The notes under the pieces: model-generated
Database searches by the model: none
Told to the model about the DNA's origin: nothing
What the model saw: the letters and a program-made list of their open reading frames with translations, nothing else
Shown: piece after piece, positions 8,066 to 16,176 of the stretch
Position numbering within the stretch: the stretch's first letter is position 1
Layout: each line of letters begins with the position of its first letter
Program-made: the position numbers and the translations under genes
Source of the DNA: UBA1858 sp965658595
Lineage (GTDB): Bacteria; Pseudomonadota; Gammaproteobacteria; UBA4575
Length of the DNA: 34,377 nucleotides
Assembly (NCBI GenBank): GCA_965658595.1
Contig: CBFHSW010000082.1
Span: 1 to 34,377, forward strand
Direction: 5' to 3'

Positions 8066-8329
8066 CTACTGCCAAGTTGAGTTATAAAACCAATAAGATG
8101 AGATTCCCAGCATCTCTTTTGTCACTAATCCCAGCATAAAAGCAATCAAGGAAAGACTCAAAAACAAAATCACTACAAAAAATATACTTGCCCACAACCA
8201 TATAAATAATTCTTTAGTGTTCTCTATGATGGCTCTAAAACCAGTCGCTGCATGTGATTTGTTGATGCTTAATGTTGAGTGAATTCTAATCAGGACGATT
8301 AAAATCATTATCAAAAGAATATCTGTCAT
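8066..8329 (-). CDS. Small two-helix membrane protein of unknown function
   Basis: The 87-residue protein has a hydrophobic N-terminal segment (about 3-14) and a strong membrane segment at about 45-70. A clear ribosome-binding site (AGGGA about 8 bases before the ATG) supports real translation. I do not recognise a family. It lies between the DUF2726-like gene and the glycosyltransferase gene, on the opposite strand to both, so it is probably transcribed alone. Confidence 0.5.
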   Translation of the reverse strand: MTDILLIMILIVLIRIHSTLSINKSHAATGFRAIIENTKELFIWLWASIFFVVILFLSLSLIAFMLGLVTKEMLGISSYWFYNSTWQ

Positions 8330-8515
8330 ATGTTTTCCCTGATCTAATCAGCGCTACTAATTAAACTAAATTAACAATTCAAACTTTTTATTATCTAAAA
8401 TAGGTTATCATCATATCACTAGTAAGAAGCTAATGAGTCTAGGCACAAACTACAACAGTTTATCTAGGCTTAATAGTAATTAAATAATTTGGTCGATGGG
8501 ACATAGCAATGGAAG

Positions 8516-9649
8516 ATGGACATGGGCGAAGAACTAGCGGTTAATCAATCAGTACAGACAGACCCATTTATTTCCATCATAGTCACTGTCTATAACAAAC
8601 AAGATGTCCTCAACACCTTACTTAATTCACTCTCGGACACAGAACTTGGATTGTGTCATGAGGTGATTATCATCAATGATGCCAGTACTGATAACTCAGA
8701 ACAGATCATTCAACCTCTTTGCAAACAGCATTCGCATTTCAAATATTTTTGCCTGAATGAAAATCTTGGTGCTGGAGAAGCAAGAAATGCAGGAGCAAAA
8801 ATAGCAACAGGAAAATATCTCTGCTTTTTTGATGCAGATGACGACTGCCACATGCCAGCATTAATGGACTTAAAACAACAATTAACGGCACAGCAATTTC
8901 CTGATGTGGCTATTACTAATTACGAACGCCAATTTTATGGTGAAAATCATGCACAGTATAAATTTCATAAAAATTATCTTGGGTTATGTAGTGGTCTTGA
9001 AGCGCTCCATTTGAGATTGGATAAAGTGATATGTCCATCACCTTGGAATAAAGTGTATAAACGAGACTACTGGGTAAAGAATAAATTTCTTTGGCCTAGC
9101 ATGCGCCATAGTGAAGATGTCGCCATTATCAATAATTTAATAGGATGCGCCACCACTGTGCTCATCAGTGATATTAGTTATTATATATATGATATTAACG
9201 AGACCAGTCTAACCAGAGCCCTGACTACTAAGAAAATTGATCACGTTATGGAAGCGTTAGACCATATGCATCACTGTGTTCAATCCATACCCAACGTAGA
9301 CACAGTCCTGCATCTGAATAATCGATTAAATCGTTGTGCCTATGCTCATTTAAGGTATTTCTTGAAAATTAACATTGCAAGCATGTCGCCTCAAACAATT
9401 GCTTATATGTGCGAAAAAATTCTTGGGTACAATCAACGCAACAATGTGACGCATGATTTTTTCATTAACGAATTCGATGGCTACAAACTGATTAAACTCT
9501 TGCAGCATCATATCCGTAAACATAGTCTAAATATTAATTTATTGAACGACTATGATCCTTTCAAACAACTATTAGTAAAATTGGTGCAATATTCACCCAT
9601 CAAACTCGGTCTGTGGAAGAAGCGCAAACCCTCACGCTACTTCTCCTAG
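8516..9649 (+). CDS. Family 2 (GT-A) glycosyltransferase
   Basis: The 377-residue cytoplasmic enzyme transfers a sugar from a nucleotide-sugar donor. Residues 19-125 form a classic GT2 domain: SIIVTVYNKQD start, EVIIINDASTDNS, NLGAGEARNAGAKIATG and the metal-binding FFDADDD around 105-110. The segment RHSEDVAIINNLI near 200 is the usual acidic region of the acceptor side, and CPSPWNKVYKRDYW is typical of capsule or LPS GT2 enzymes. The C-terminal third (about 240-377) is less conserved and rich in His and Asn. No membrane helices are seen. It probably builds a surface polysaccharide, but no wzx, wzy or ABC exporter is nearby. It ends 3 bp from the convergent sulfhydrylase gene. Confidence 0.9.
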   Translation: MDMGEELAVNQSVQTDPFISIIVTVYNKQDVLNTLLNSLSDTELGLCHEVIIINDASTDNSEQIIQPLCKQHSHFKYFCLNENLGAGEARNAGAKIATGKYLCFFDADDDCHMPALMDLKQQLTAQQFPDVAITNYERQFYGENHAQYKFHKNYLGLCSGLEALHLRLDKVICPSPWNKVYKRDYWVKNKFLWPSMRHSEDVAIINNLIGCATTVLISDISYYIYDINETSLTRALTTKKIDHVMEALDHMHHCVQSIPNVDTVLHLNNRLNRCAYAHLRYFLKINIASMSPQTIAYMCEKILGYNQRNNVTHDFFINEFDGYKLIKLLQHHIRKHSLNINLLNDYDPFKQLLVKLVQYSPIKLGLWKKRKPSRYFS

Positions 9650-9652
9650 GCT

Positions 9653-10936
9653 TTATGCGCGTAAGGCCTGATCTAAATCAGCTATGATATCCTCAGCATC
9701 TTCAATACCTATGGACAAACGTACAACTTCTGGTCCAGCGCCAGCAGATACTTGTTGCGCCTCTGTTAGCTGCCGATGCGTTGTCGACGCAGGATGTATA
9801 ATTAATGAACGCGTATCACCAATATTGGCTAAATGTGAGAATAATTGACAATTATCTACTACTTTAACACCAGCTTCATATCCACCTTTCACTCCGAAAG
9901 TGAAAACCGCGCCAGCACCTTCAGGGCAATACTTCTGAGCCAATGAATAAAACGGGTTATCAGGTAAGCCTGCATATGACACCCACTCAACGGCATCATG
10001 TTGTTCTAGGAATTTAGCAACAGCAAGTGCATTGTCTGCATGCTTTTGCATACGCAGAGGGAGTGTTTCAGCGCCAGTAATCGATAAATAAGCATTCATA
10101 GCGGACATGGTTGGCCCTAAATCTCTTAAGCCTACGGCGTGAGAATATAGTGTATAAGCCATCTCACCGAATTTCTCATGGAAATTCAAACCATGATACG
10201 CACCACACGGCTGAGACAAACTTTTAAACTTATCATTTTGTGACCAATCAAATTTTCCTGAATCAACCACTGCACCACCCATAGCATTACCATGACCTGA
10301 AATAAACTTAGTGGTCGAATGGACGACTATATCCGCACCAAATTCAATCGGACGGCACAGCGCGGGGGAAGGCAATGTATTATCAACAATAAGAGGTACT
10401 CCTGATTCATGAGCAATCTCAGCAATCTTTTCAATATCACAAACCACACCACCGGGATTGGCTAAACTCTCAGTGAATACCGCTTTAGTTTTAGGCGTCA
10501 TGGCTTTGCGAAAATTCTCTGGATCCACAGGGTCAACAAAAATCACATTCCAGCCAAACTTCTTAAAGGTATGACCAAACTGTGTAATCGATCCTCCATA
10601 GAGTTTGTTCGATGCCACAAAGTCATCACCACTTTCCATGAGTGCAAACAGCGCGAGTAATTGTGCTGAATGACCGGATGCCGTACAGGTAGCACCTACT
10701 CCTCCCTCCAGACTTGCCACTCTATCTTGAAACACACTGACGGTAGGGTTCGTTAATCTTGAATAAATAAAGCCACTATCTTCGAGACCAAATAATGCGG
10801 CTGCGTGGTCTGCATCTTTGAAAACAAATGCGGTGGATTGTGTGATTGGTACAGATCTCGCGCCGGTAGTTGGGTCTGCCTCTGCACCTGCATGCACAGA
10901 GCGTGTTGCAAATCCGTAATGTTTGTCGTCGCTCAC
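9653..10936 (-). CDS. O-acetylhomoserine aminocarboxypropyltransferase / sulfhydrylase (MetY-like)
   Basis: This 427-residue PLP enzyme makes homocysteine from O-acetylhomoserine and sulfide. The family fold is clear: THE N-terminal TRSVHAG, the PITQSTAFVF strand, YSRLTNPT at 58-65 binding the cofactor phosphate of a neighbouring subunit, and the PLP Schiff-base Lys210 in HSTTKFISGHG. The length of about 430 matches MetY rather than the shorter MetB/MetC. The start is GTG at 10936, with GAGG seven bases upstream. The leader holds two tandem small hairpins, listed separately. The gene is single, divergent from the 11141 operon, and has no metX beside it. A role in methanethiol or homocysteine sulfur assimilation is likely. 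Confidence 0.94.
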   Translation of the reverse strand: MSDDKHYGFATRSVHAGAEADPTTGARSVPITQSTAFVFKDADHAAALFGLEDSGFIYSRLTNPTVSVFQDRVASLEGGVGATCTASGHSAQLLALFALMESGDDFVASNKLYGGSITQFGHTFKKFGWNVIFVDPVDPENFRKAMTPKTKAVFTESLANPGGVVCDIEKIAEIAHESGVPLIVDNTLPSPALCRPIEFGADIVVHSTTKFISGHGNAMGGAVVDSGKFDWSQNDKFKSLSQPCGAYHGLNFHEKFGEMAYTLYSHAVGLRDLGPTMSAMNAYLSITGAETLPLRMQKHADNALAVAKFLEQHDAVEWVSYAGLPDNPFYSLAQKYCPEGAGAVFTFGVKGGYEAGVKVVDNCQLFSHLANIGDTRSLIIHPASTTHRQLTEAQQVSAGAGPEVVRLSIGIEDAEDIIADLDQALRA

Positions 10937-10950
10937 GTAAAACCTCGCTG

Positions 10951-10976
10951 GTTGTATTACAACACCATTATTGGTG
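10951..10976 (-). promoter_or_regulatory. Tandem small hairpins in the 5' leader of the metY-like gene
   Basis: GTTGT-ATT-ACAAC (10951-10963) and CACCA-TTAT-TGGTG (10963-10976) are perfect adjacent inverted repeats sharing one base, just upstream of the GAGG ribosome site of the GTG-started gene. They match no SAM riboswitch I can name. They could be an operator or RNA elements affecting translation. Confidence 0.4.
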
Positions 10977-11140
10977 ATGAGTATTTTATGGCATGATCGT
11001 AGCTGTTAGCTTGGCGATGCTCAAGTGCTTATATTTGACTGTGTATACATGTGCACTTAATCGAATGGACATATTCCTCTGTTGAATAAATCAAGCAGTT
11101 GTTAACTACAATCTAGCGTGATCTAAGGGAGACTCCTTGT

Positions 11141-11596
11141 ATGACACACAACCATACACTATCGAAACATCTGCTCACTATTGAGGAAACCTTAACCATT
11201 CTCGATGAATGTTTGGATAATGATAGGCGCAGCACTCAACAACACATCCAAACACTCAAGACTTTTTATTCCCCTTTATTTGATTTCGATTATTCTGAAT
11301 CGGGGTCTTATTACTACGCGGGTCTGAGGTCTCTCTGCCATCATTATATTGAGCAACCCGTTGCAGATCTATATTTATCCGATGCTTTCAAACACAGTCT
11401 AATTACTCTAGAACAAGTCAGCCTGTTAAGTTTAGATCGTCAGAAAAATCATTCAGCACTCACCGATCAACTTTTGGCATTAGCTGATGTTTGGCATCTT
11501 AATCAAACTATGGATGTTCCTGAGCTGATCCAACAAGCTTTACGTAAAATGCGCTATGATGTGATGCAATCGAATATCCCACCAGTAGCCCCCTGA
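11141..11596 (+). CDS. Unrecognised helical protein, first gene of a two-gene operon
   Basis: The 151-residue protein is probably cytoplasmic and mostly helical, with no signal peptide or membrane segment. It has a leucine-rich start (LLTIEETLTILDECL) and a tyrosine-rich central loop (ESGSYYYAGLRSL). AGGGAG about nine bases before the ATG is a good ribosome site. The next gene begins two bases after its TGA stop, so the two are almost certainly co-transcribed and perhaps translationally coupled. I cannot assign a family. It is transcribed away from the sulfhydrylase, with about 200 bp of shared upstream region. Confidence 0.7.
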   Translation: MTHNHTLSKHLLTIEETLTILDECLDNDRRSTQQHIQTLKTFYSPLFDFDYSESGSYYYAGLRSLCHHYIEQPVADLYLSDAFKHSLITLEQVSLLSLDRQKNHSALTDQLLALADVWHLNQTMDVPELIQQALRKMRYDVMQSNIPPVAP

Positions 11597-11598
11597 AA

Positions 11599-11994
11599 AT
11601 GACCGAAGCACTTGAAAAATTAGTTGTCGTTGTCAACAACGATAAAGTATTAGAGTATTTTCGTGACCGACCGTTATCTGAGAAGCAACAACGCGACTTG
11701 GAAACCATCGATGCCAAACTCGCGCAGGGCTTTGAAATCGCCGGTGAGCTAGTCACATCACCCAGCCCGCAGGACAAAGCTATGTTTGTGGCTAATCTTC
11801 TAATCAGTGCCCTACATGAAGATGAAGAGGCTAAAATCAGTTTATCCTGTGCTTATCTGGCCAAATATTATCCAGACTTAAAGCAGGTTAAAGCCAGCGT
11901 GCATGAGGATCGTTGCACTATTCAACTCATCAACGATCAAGTGTACGTGGAAGAAACTAAAATAGAGTTCACTGCTAAGGATCAACTGATTTAA
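11599..11994 (+). CDS. Unrecognised protein, second gene of the two-gene operon
   Basis: The 131-residue protein has an N-terminal helical region (TEALEKLVVVVNNDKVLEYF), a middle helix pair around KAMFVANLLISALHEDEEAKISL, and a C-terminal strand-rich part (VHEDRCTIQLINDQVYVEETKIEF). No signal peptide, membrane helix or known catalytic motif is visible. It starts two bases after the stop of the preceding gene, so the pair may form a complex. Nothing resembling a toxin-antitoxin pair is obvious from composition: both proteins are acidic to neutral and of similar size. I do not recognise the family. Confidence 0.7.
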   Translation: MTEALEKLVVVVNNDKVLEYFRDRPLSEKQQRDLETIDAKLAQGFEIAGELVTSPSPQDKAMFVANLLISALHEDEEAKISLSCAYLAKYYPDLKQVKASVHEDRCTIQLINDQVYVEETKIEFTAKDQLI

Positions 11995-12232
11995 GCACTG
12001 CCACGAGCTTTTATCTCATACCAAAACACATCAGTCTGAAAACATTTTTTGCACAAATTTCAAGCAAATACCGCTTTATCCCCATCAGTTTTCTGATCAC
12101 TTTCACACCCGTTGACTATGAATACTAGGTTGTTGCTTTTTTACCACGAACAGACTCCCTGTTGCTGTCATTTTTGTTCTTTGCAAAAATTTTTATGCCA
12201 GTTAAATCCTATTTTGATGCCAAATATGACGA

Positions 12233-12238
12233 TATAAT
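12233..12238 (+). promoter_or_regulatory. Consensus -10 element of the likely porin promoter
   Basis: TATAAT is a perfect sigma-70 -10 hexamer in the porin leader. The -35 region 17 bp upstream (TATTTT) is a poor match, so activation by a regulator is possible. It predicts a transcription start near 12245. Confidence 0.4.
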
Positions 12239-12327
12239 CACAATTCATAGCCTGTGGTCTTTATGAGACATTTATCACAATTTTTGTTGGTAAATGTGTA
12301 CTTTTATGTGGTAGGATTGCAACGTTC

Positions 12328-12358
12328 GGTTGGGATAGCCTATTTCGTAGGCGCAACC
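12328..12358 (+). promoter_or_regulatory. Hairpin in the porin 5' leader
   Basis: GGTTG (12328-12332) pairs with CAACC (12354-12358), and inside it GCCTA (12338-12342) pairs with TAGGC (12348-12352) around a TTTCG loop. It lies about 50 bp before the porin start and could protect the transcript or be a target for an sRNA or a binding protein. It matches no riboswitch I recognise. Confidence 0.45.
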
Positions 12359-12407
12359 TTCGGAGCAACTCGAGTACATTTAACTTAAATCAATGAGAGG
12401 AGTCTCA

Positions 12408-13628
12408 ATGAAAAAACTATTAGGTGGCGCTCTTGCGCTAAGCCTTACTGCGACATCTGCCTTCGCTGGCGTGTCTACAGGTAATGCTGATTCAAACTGG
12501 ACTATCTACGGATGGCAGAACTGGTCATATGAAATGGTCGATGATGACAACCGTGATTTCTCACGTATCAACAACAACGCTGCAAACATTGGTTTTGCTG
12601 CTTCTATTGATACTGGCATGAGTGACATGAAAGTTAACATGCAGTGTGAGCAGTTCACATTCCACAACCGTTTCAACGGTTTCAGTGATTTCTGTAACAG
12701 AAACTCAAAGATCAGCTTAAGCGGATCTTTCGGTGAAATCATGTTCGGTCAATGGTTACTTCCATACAACGAAATGGTTGCACAATGGGTTGACCCATTC
12801 TATGACGCAGGTGCGGATTCACACACTTCAATCATGGGTAATATTGGTAGTAACGGCAACTTCTACAATGGTAGTGGTTTCGGTGACAACAACTCATTCA
12901 ACCGTCGTCAAGAAGAAATCGTTCAGTACTTCAGCCCAGACTTCAATGGCTTTAAGTTCAGAATCGCTACTACAAACGCTAATCGCGATGGTGCAGGTGA
13001 AGAGCAAGCTGTAACAGACAGTAACGGTAATGCTGGTGAAGCAGATCCACGTATCTGGTCAATGGGTGCATCTTACGACTCAACTATGGCTAATGGCGAT
13101 TCAATCTGGTTAGCGGTTACTCATGAGAGACATGACGAGTGGGCAGCAGTTGGTTTCCAATGTTCAGATTCTGATGACAAAGCGTATCGTATCGCAGGTC
13201 GTTACATCCACAACATGGCTAACGGTGCATTCATCAAAGTCGCGGGTATGTGGGAAACTCTTGAGTATGAGTGGGACAACTGTGCCGCCAATACAAACAA
13301 GATGTCTACCGCTAACACTGTTGAAATCGAAAGAGACGCATTCATGCTATCTGCTGTGGCAGGTTTCGGTAATGGCTTCGACGTTCGTGCATCATACATG
13401 GATGCTGATGAGCTAGAAGTTGATGGATCTGATCAAGACAACACAGATGCTAAAGCATACAACTTAGGTGTTTACTACACTATGCCTGCTGGCACAGAGT
13501 TAAGAGCTACTTACTCTAAAGTTGATAACGAGTCTGCTGCAGGTTATGACTTCGGTATCGGTGGTACAGCAGCGGCAATCGGTGATGATGTTGAGATGTT
13601 CGCAGTTGGTATCGTTCAGTGGTTCTAA
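12408..13628 (+). CDS. Outer-membrane porin (general Gram-negative porin family)
   Basis: The 406-residue beta-barrel protein forms diffusion channels in the outer membrane. The signal peptide MKKLLGGALALSLTATSAFA is cleaved before GVSTG. Next comes the porin start NWTIYGWQNWSYEM, then a central FGEIMFGQW strand typical of Porin_4-type barrels, alternating aromatic strands with Gly/Asn/Asp-rich turns, and a terminal VGIVQWF ending in Phe, the BAM signal. I choose the start at 12408: an in-frame ATG at 12393 exists, but its codons contain the GAGGAG ribosome site for 12408. A strong terminator follows. Four cysteines, unusual for porins, may form disulfides in loops. Substrate specificity is unknown. 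Confidence 0.9.
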   Translation: MKKLLGGALALSLTATSAFAGVSTGNADSNWTIYGWQNWSYEMVDDDNRDFSRINNNAANIGFAASIDTGMSDMKVNMQCEQFTFHNRFNGFSDFCNRNSKISLSGSFGEIMFGQWLLPYNEMVAQWVDPFYDAGADSHTSIMGNIGSNGNFYNGSGFGDNNSFNRRQEEIVQYFSPDFNGFKFRIATTNANRDGAGEEQAVTDSNGNAGEADPRIWSMGASYDSTMANGDSIWLAVTHERHDEWAAVGFQCSDSDDKAYRIAGRYIHNMANGAFIKVAGMWETLEYEWDNCAANTNKMSTANTVEIERDAFMLSAVAGFGNGFDVRASYMDADELEVDGSDQDNTDAKAYNLGVYYTMPAGTELRATYSKVDNESAAGYDFGIGGTAAAIGDDVEMFAVGIVQWF

Positions 13629-13657
13629 GCTGAAACGATCTTAAACCTTACGGTTGG

Positions 13658-13684
13658 AAAGGCACCTTCGGGTGCCTTTTTTTT
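13658..13684 (+). terminator. Strong intrinsic terminator of the porin gene
   Basis: GGCACC-TTCG-GGTGCC (13661-13676) with a TTCG tetraloop is followed by eight T's (13677-13684) and preceded by AAA. It is a textbook Rho-independent terminator, 30 bp after the porin stop. It separates the porin from the next gene, which therefore needs its own promoter. Confidence 0.92.
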
Positions 13685-13785
13685 GGCTTTTAATCACTCT
13701 AAGCATGATGATTAAAAAGCTGATTTTCCCATCACTATCTTGTACTATCCTGAGTTCAGAAATTTTAATCATCGGGTATAGATAC

Positions 13786-14592
13786 ATGTTGAAAAAATGG
13801 TTGCTTGTAGTTGTTATCCTCACCAGCCCATATGCATGGGCAGGCTGTGATCCTGAGACGGTAGATTTTTACCTCAAAAAAGGCTTCAACCCAGAGCAAA
13901 TTACTCAACTATGTGCCGACTCAACACCAACTACACCTAGTTATCAGCCTTACCAAAAGCCTGTGGTAATCGTCAAACAGGGCTATATGCCTGGCATGTC
14001 AGAAGAAGAGAGCCGTGCCATACGCACACTCAAAGGCAGTATCGATGCACGTTCTGTTGACGTCACAGACGCTAAGATCAACTATATTTCCAAGCTATGT
14101 CTGAGGGTTGGTAATTCACCTGAACTTGAACAGCGCATCACTAAATGTGTAGATGTGGCTTACTCTATTTCACGCGATGATCTTAAGGTGCGCGAATCTG
14201 GTTCAGGCATGATGTTTTTTGGACGTGAATCGGTCACAGTCACCAGTGCTAAAGTCCTCAGGAAATTAACCGTTAAAGATCCATGGTCATCTATGCCACC
14301 AGATCTCGCTATCAATTTAAAACGCAAATATGAATCATTGAACGATCCCACTGTGATTGATATTCCACTGCGTCGCAAAGCTGCACCTCATGAAGTGATT
14401 GACGCTATTCGCTCACTATCTGCGGTTACATCCAATGTGAATACAGGATCACAATCCAGTGAAGTCGAAAAAATCTTAAGTGATGACTATGTGCCTCCGA
14501 CTGAAGAAGAGTATGTCGCTTCACAGCCCACTTATGAACAAGAGAAAGAGCAAGAAAAAAAGAAAAAGAAGTGGTGGAATCCGTTTGATTAA
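13786..14592 (+). CDS. Exported protein of unknown function with a Lys-rich WWNPFD tail
   Basis: I choose the ATG at 13786 because it begins a good signal peptide (MLKKWLLVVVILTSPYAWAG). The longer frame to 13654 starts inside the porin terminator. The mature part opens with CDPETVDFYLKKGFNPEQITQLC, two cysteines flanking a helical motif, then a Pro/Thr/Tyr-rich linker, a region with LCLRVGN and ITKCVDVAYS (further cysteines), and an acidic stretch. The protein ends in a charged tail (EQEKKKKKWWNPFD). Its 268 residues match no family I can name. The gene lies alone between the porin and gpmI and is convergent with gpmI. Confidence 0.75.
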   Translation: MLKKWLLVVVILTSPYAWAGCDPETVDFYLKKGFNPEQITQLCADSTPTTPSYQPYQKPVVIVKQGYMPGMSEEESRAIRTLKGSIDARSVDVTDAKINYISKLCLRVGNSPELEQRITKCVDVAYSISRDDLKVRESGSGMMFFGRESVTVTSAKVLRKLTVKDPWSSMPPDLAINLKRKYESLNDPTVIDIPLRRKAAPHEVIDAIRSLSAVTSNVNTGSQSSEVEKILSDDYVPPTEEEYVASQPTYEQEKEQEKKKKKWWNPFD

Positions 14593-14616
14593 GGCCTCGC
14601 TGGTAAGCGCTTAATC
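14587..14616. terminator. Palindrome holding the stop codons of two convergent genes
   Basis: GATTAAG (14587-14593) pairs with CTTAATC (14610-14616), and inside it CGCT pairs with AGCG around GGTA, with a GCCT bulge on the left. The TAA stop of the rightward gene lies in the left arm and the stop of gpmI (TTA on plus) in the right arm. No U-tract is present, so it could be a weak bidirectional terminator. Confidence 0.45.
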
Positions 14617-16176
14617 CGTGTCAGGTGTCTCGATCTTCTGAATCAAAGATCGCTCATGCATGGCACTAGGTACAGAGATATCCATTAGCTCCAATAATGT
14701 GGGGCTCACACCACCAAGACCTCGACCCGCTTCTAAAGTGAATATCTCATCACTATGCTTCATCACCATACAGGGCACTGGGTTAGTGGTGTGCTGAGTA
14801 TGAGGGTCTCCCGTCAAAGCATCATACATTTCGTCACAGTTCCCATGATCTGACGTGAGTAATACATTCACACCCTGTTCAATCGCTGCATCTAATAAAC
14901 GTCCAACCTGTTTATCCATAAACTCTAAAGCCTTGATAATGGCATCAGGTACAGCGGTATGCCCGACCATATCGCCATTAGCATAATTAACGATAATTAA
15001 ACTATGCACGCCCGCTTCGACTGAATGGATGACAGCATCTGTCACTTCTTTAGCACTCATTTCAGGCTGTAAGTCATAAGTGGCGACTTTAGGAGAGGGC
15101 ACCATAGTTCGGTCTTCACCCGGATATGGTTTTTCTTTACCCCCATTAATAAAAAAAGTCACATGAGGATATTTTTCTGTCTCTGCACAGTGGAACTGTT
15201 TTAATCCACAATTGCTGACTACTTCGGCTAATGAGATAGTGGGATGTTCGGACTTGAATGCCACCGGACTAGTAAATGAGGAATGGAACTCAGTCATAGT
15301 GCACATATGAATGGGCTGATATTCATGGCGATCAAACTCTTTAAAATCCTTCTCTGCTAAGGCTGCACCCAATTGACGTGGTCGATCATTACGAAAGTTA
15401 AAGAAAATAACCTCATCATCGTCTTGTATTCTATCCGTTCCTTTGATGATTGTGGGGGTAATGAACTCATCCAGAGTTTCTTTTTTATAACTCATTCTGA
15501 TTGCGAGTCGTGCTGACTCTTCAACTAACACATCACCATTACCGACCAAGGCATTAAACGCACTTTTGGTTCTATCCCAGCGTCGATCTCTGTCCATTGC
15601 ATAGTATCGACCAATCACTGTGTGGATGGCGCCGCGGGCTTCTTCCAGAGGTTTATTGAGTTCCTCTAAATAACTCAGGGCGGTATTCGGGCTAGTATCA
15701 CGTCCGTCTGTAATCATATGCACAGCCGGTTTGACGCCATGCACCTTACACATTTCTAATAAAGCTTTGAGATGCTCAATATGTGAATGCACACCACCAT
15801 CAGATACCAAACCTAATAGATGAATAGGTCGTGATTTCTTGCGCGCTTTTTTAATGGCTTTAAGTAATACATCATTCTTGAAGAAACGGCCATCATGTAT
15901 CGCATCATTAATCAGCACTAAATCTTGATGGATGATATTGCCACAACCCATGGTGATATGACCGACTTCCGAATTGCCCATCTGACCATCGGGTAATCCC
16001 ACCGCTGCGCCAGACGCTTCCAGAGTAGTGTAGGGGTATTCACTAAAGAATGAATCTAGGCGTGGAGTATGTGCTTGAGTAATCGCATTATGATCGCCTT
16101 GGGTATTCACACCAAAACCATCCAATATGACCAACATAGCGCGGCCGGATGAAGTCTTTTTGTCAGTCTTTGCCAT
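14611..16176 (-). CDS. gpmI: 2,3-bisphosphoglycerate-independent phosphoglycerate mutase
   Basis: This 521-residue enzyme interconverts 3- and 2-phosphoglycerate in glycolysis and gluconeogenesis. It belongs to the alkaline-phosphatase-like, manganese-dependent class. The metal-binding Asp is in MLVILDGFGVN (residue 19), the phosphorylated nucleophile Ser69 in QMGNSEVGH, and later metal ligands are in the MITDGRDTSP, NYANGDMVGHT and LTSDHGNCDEM segments. The length is normal for GpmI (about 510). Its start overlaps the end of tatC by 14 bp, so it is probably the last gene of the tat operon, an arrangement I do not recall as standard. No dPGM gene (gpmA) is visible here. Confidence 0.97.
   Translation of the reverse strand: MAKTDKKTSSGRAMLVILDGFGVNTQGDHNAITQAHTPRLDSFFSEYPYTTLEASGAAVGLPDGQMGNSEVGHITMGCGNIIHQDLVLINDAIHDGRFFKNDVLLKAIKKARKKSRPIHLLGLVSDGGVHSHIEHLKALLEMCKVHGVKPAVHMITDGRDTSPNTALSYLEELNKPLEEARGAIHTVIGRYYAMDRDRRWDRTKSAFNALVGNGDVLVEESARLAIRMSYKKETLDEFITPTIIKGTDRIQDDDEVIFFNFRNDRPRQLGAALAEKDFKEFDRHEYQPIHMCTMTEFHSSFTSPVAFKSEHPTISLAEVVSNCGLKQFHCAETEKYPHVTFFINGGKEKPYPGEDRTMVPSPKVATYDLQPEMSAKEVTDAVIHSVEAGVHSLIIVNYANGDMVGHTAVPDAIIKALEFMDKQVGRLLDAAIEQGVNVLLTSDHGNCDEMYDALTGDPHTQHTTNPVPCMVMKHSDEIFTLEAGRGLGGVSPTLLELMDISVPSAMHERSLIQKIETPDTD

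Larger units (their letters stand above)
11995..12407. other. Promoter and long leader region of the porin gene
   Basis: This 413-bp region between the two-gene operon and the porin start has no credible open frame. It is AT-rich to about 12300, with a perfect -10 hexamer TATAAT at 12233-12238. A compact hairpin lies at 12328-12358, and the porin ribosome site GAGGAG sits just before 12408. A leader of about 160 nt would follow from the -10 element, as is common for abundant outer-membrane proteins under post-transcriptional control. Confidence 0.5.

Noticed and set aside
8438..8469. Repeated TCTAGGC before the glycosyltransferase gene
   Set aside because: Two 7-bp copies 25 bp apart in AT-rich DNA are within chance expectation and show no symmetry or promoter context.
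13654..13785. Longer N-terminus for the exported protein after the porin
   Set aside because: It would begin inside the porin terminator, and the ATG at 13786 starts a proper signal peptide.
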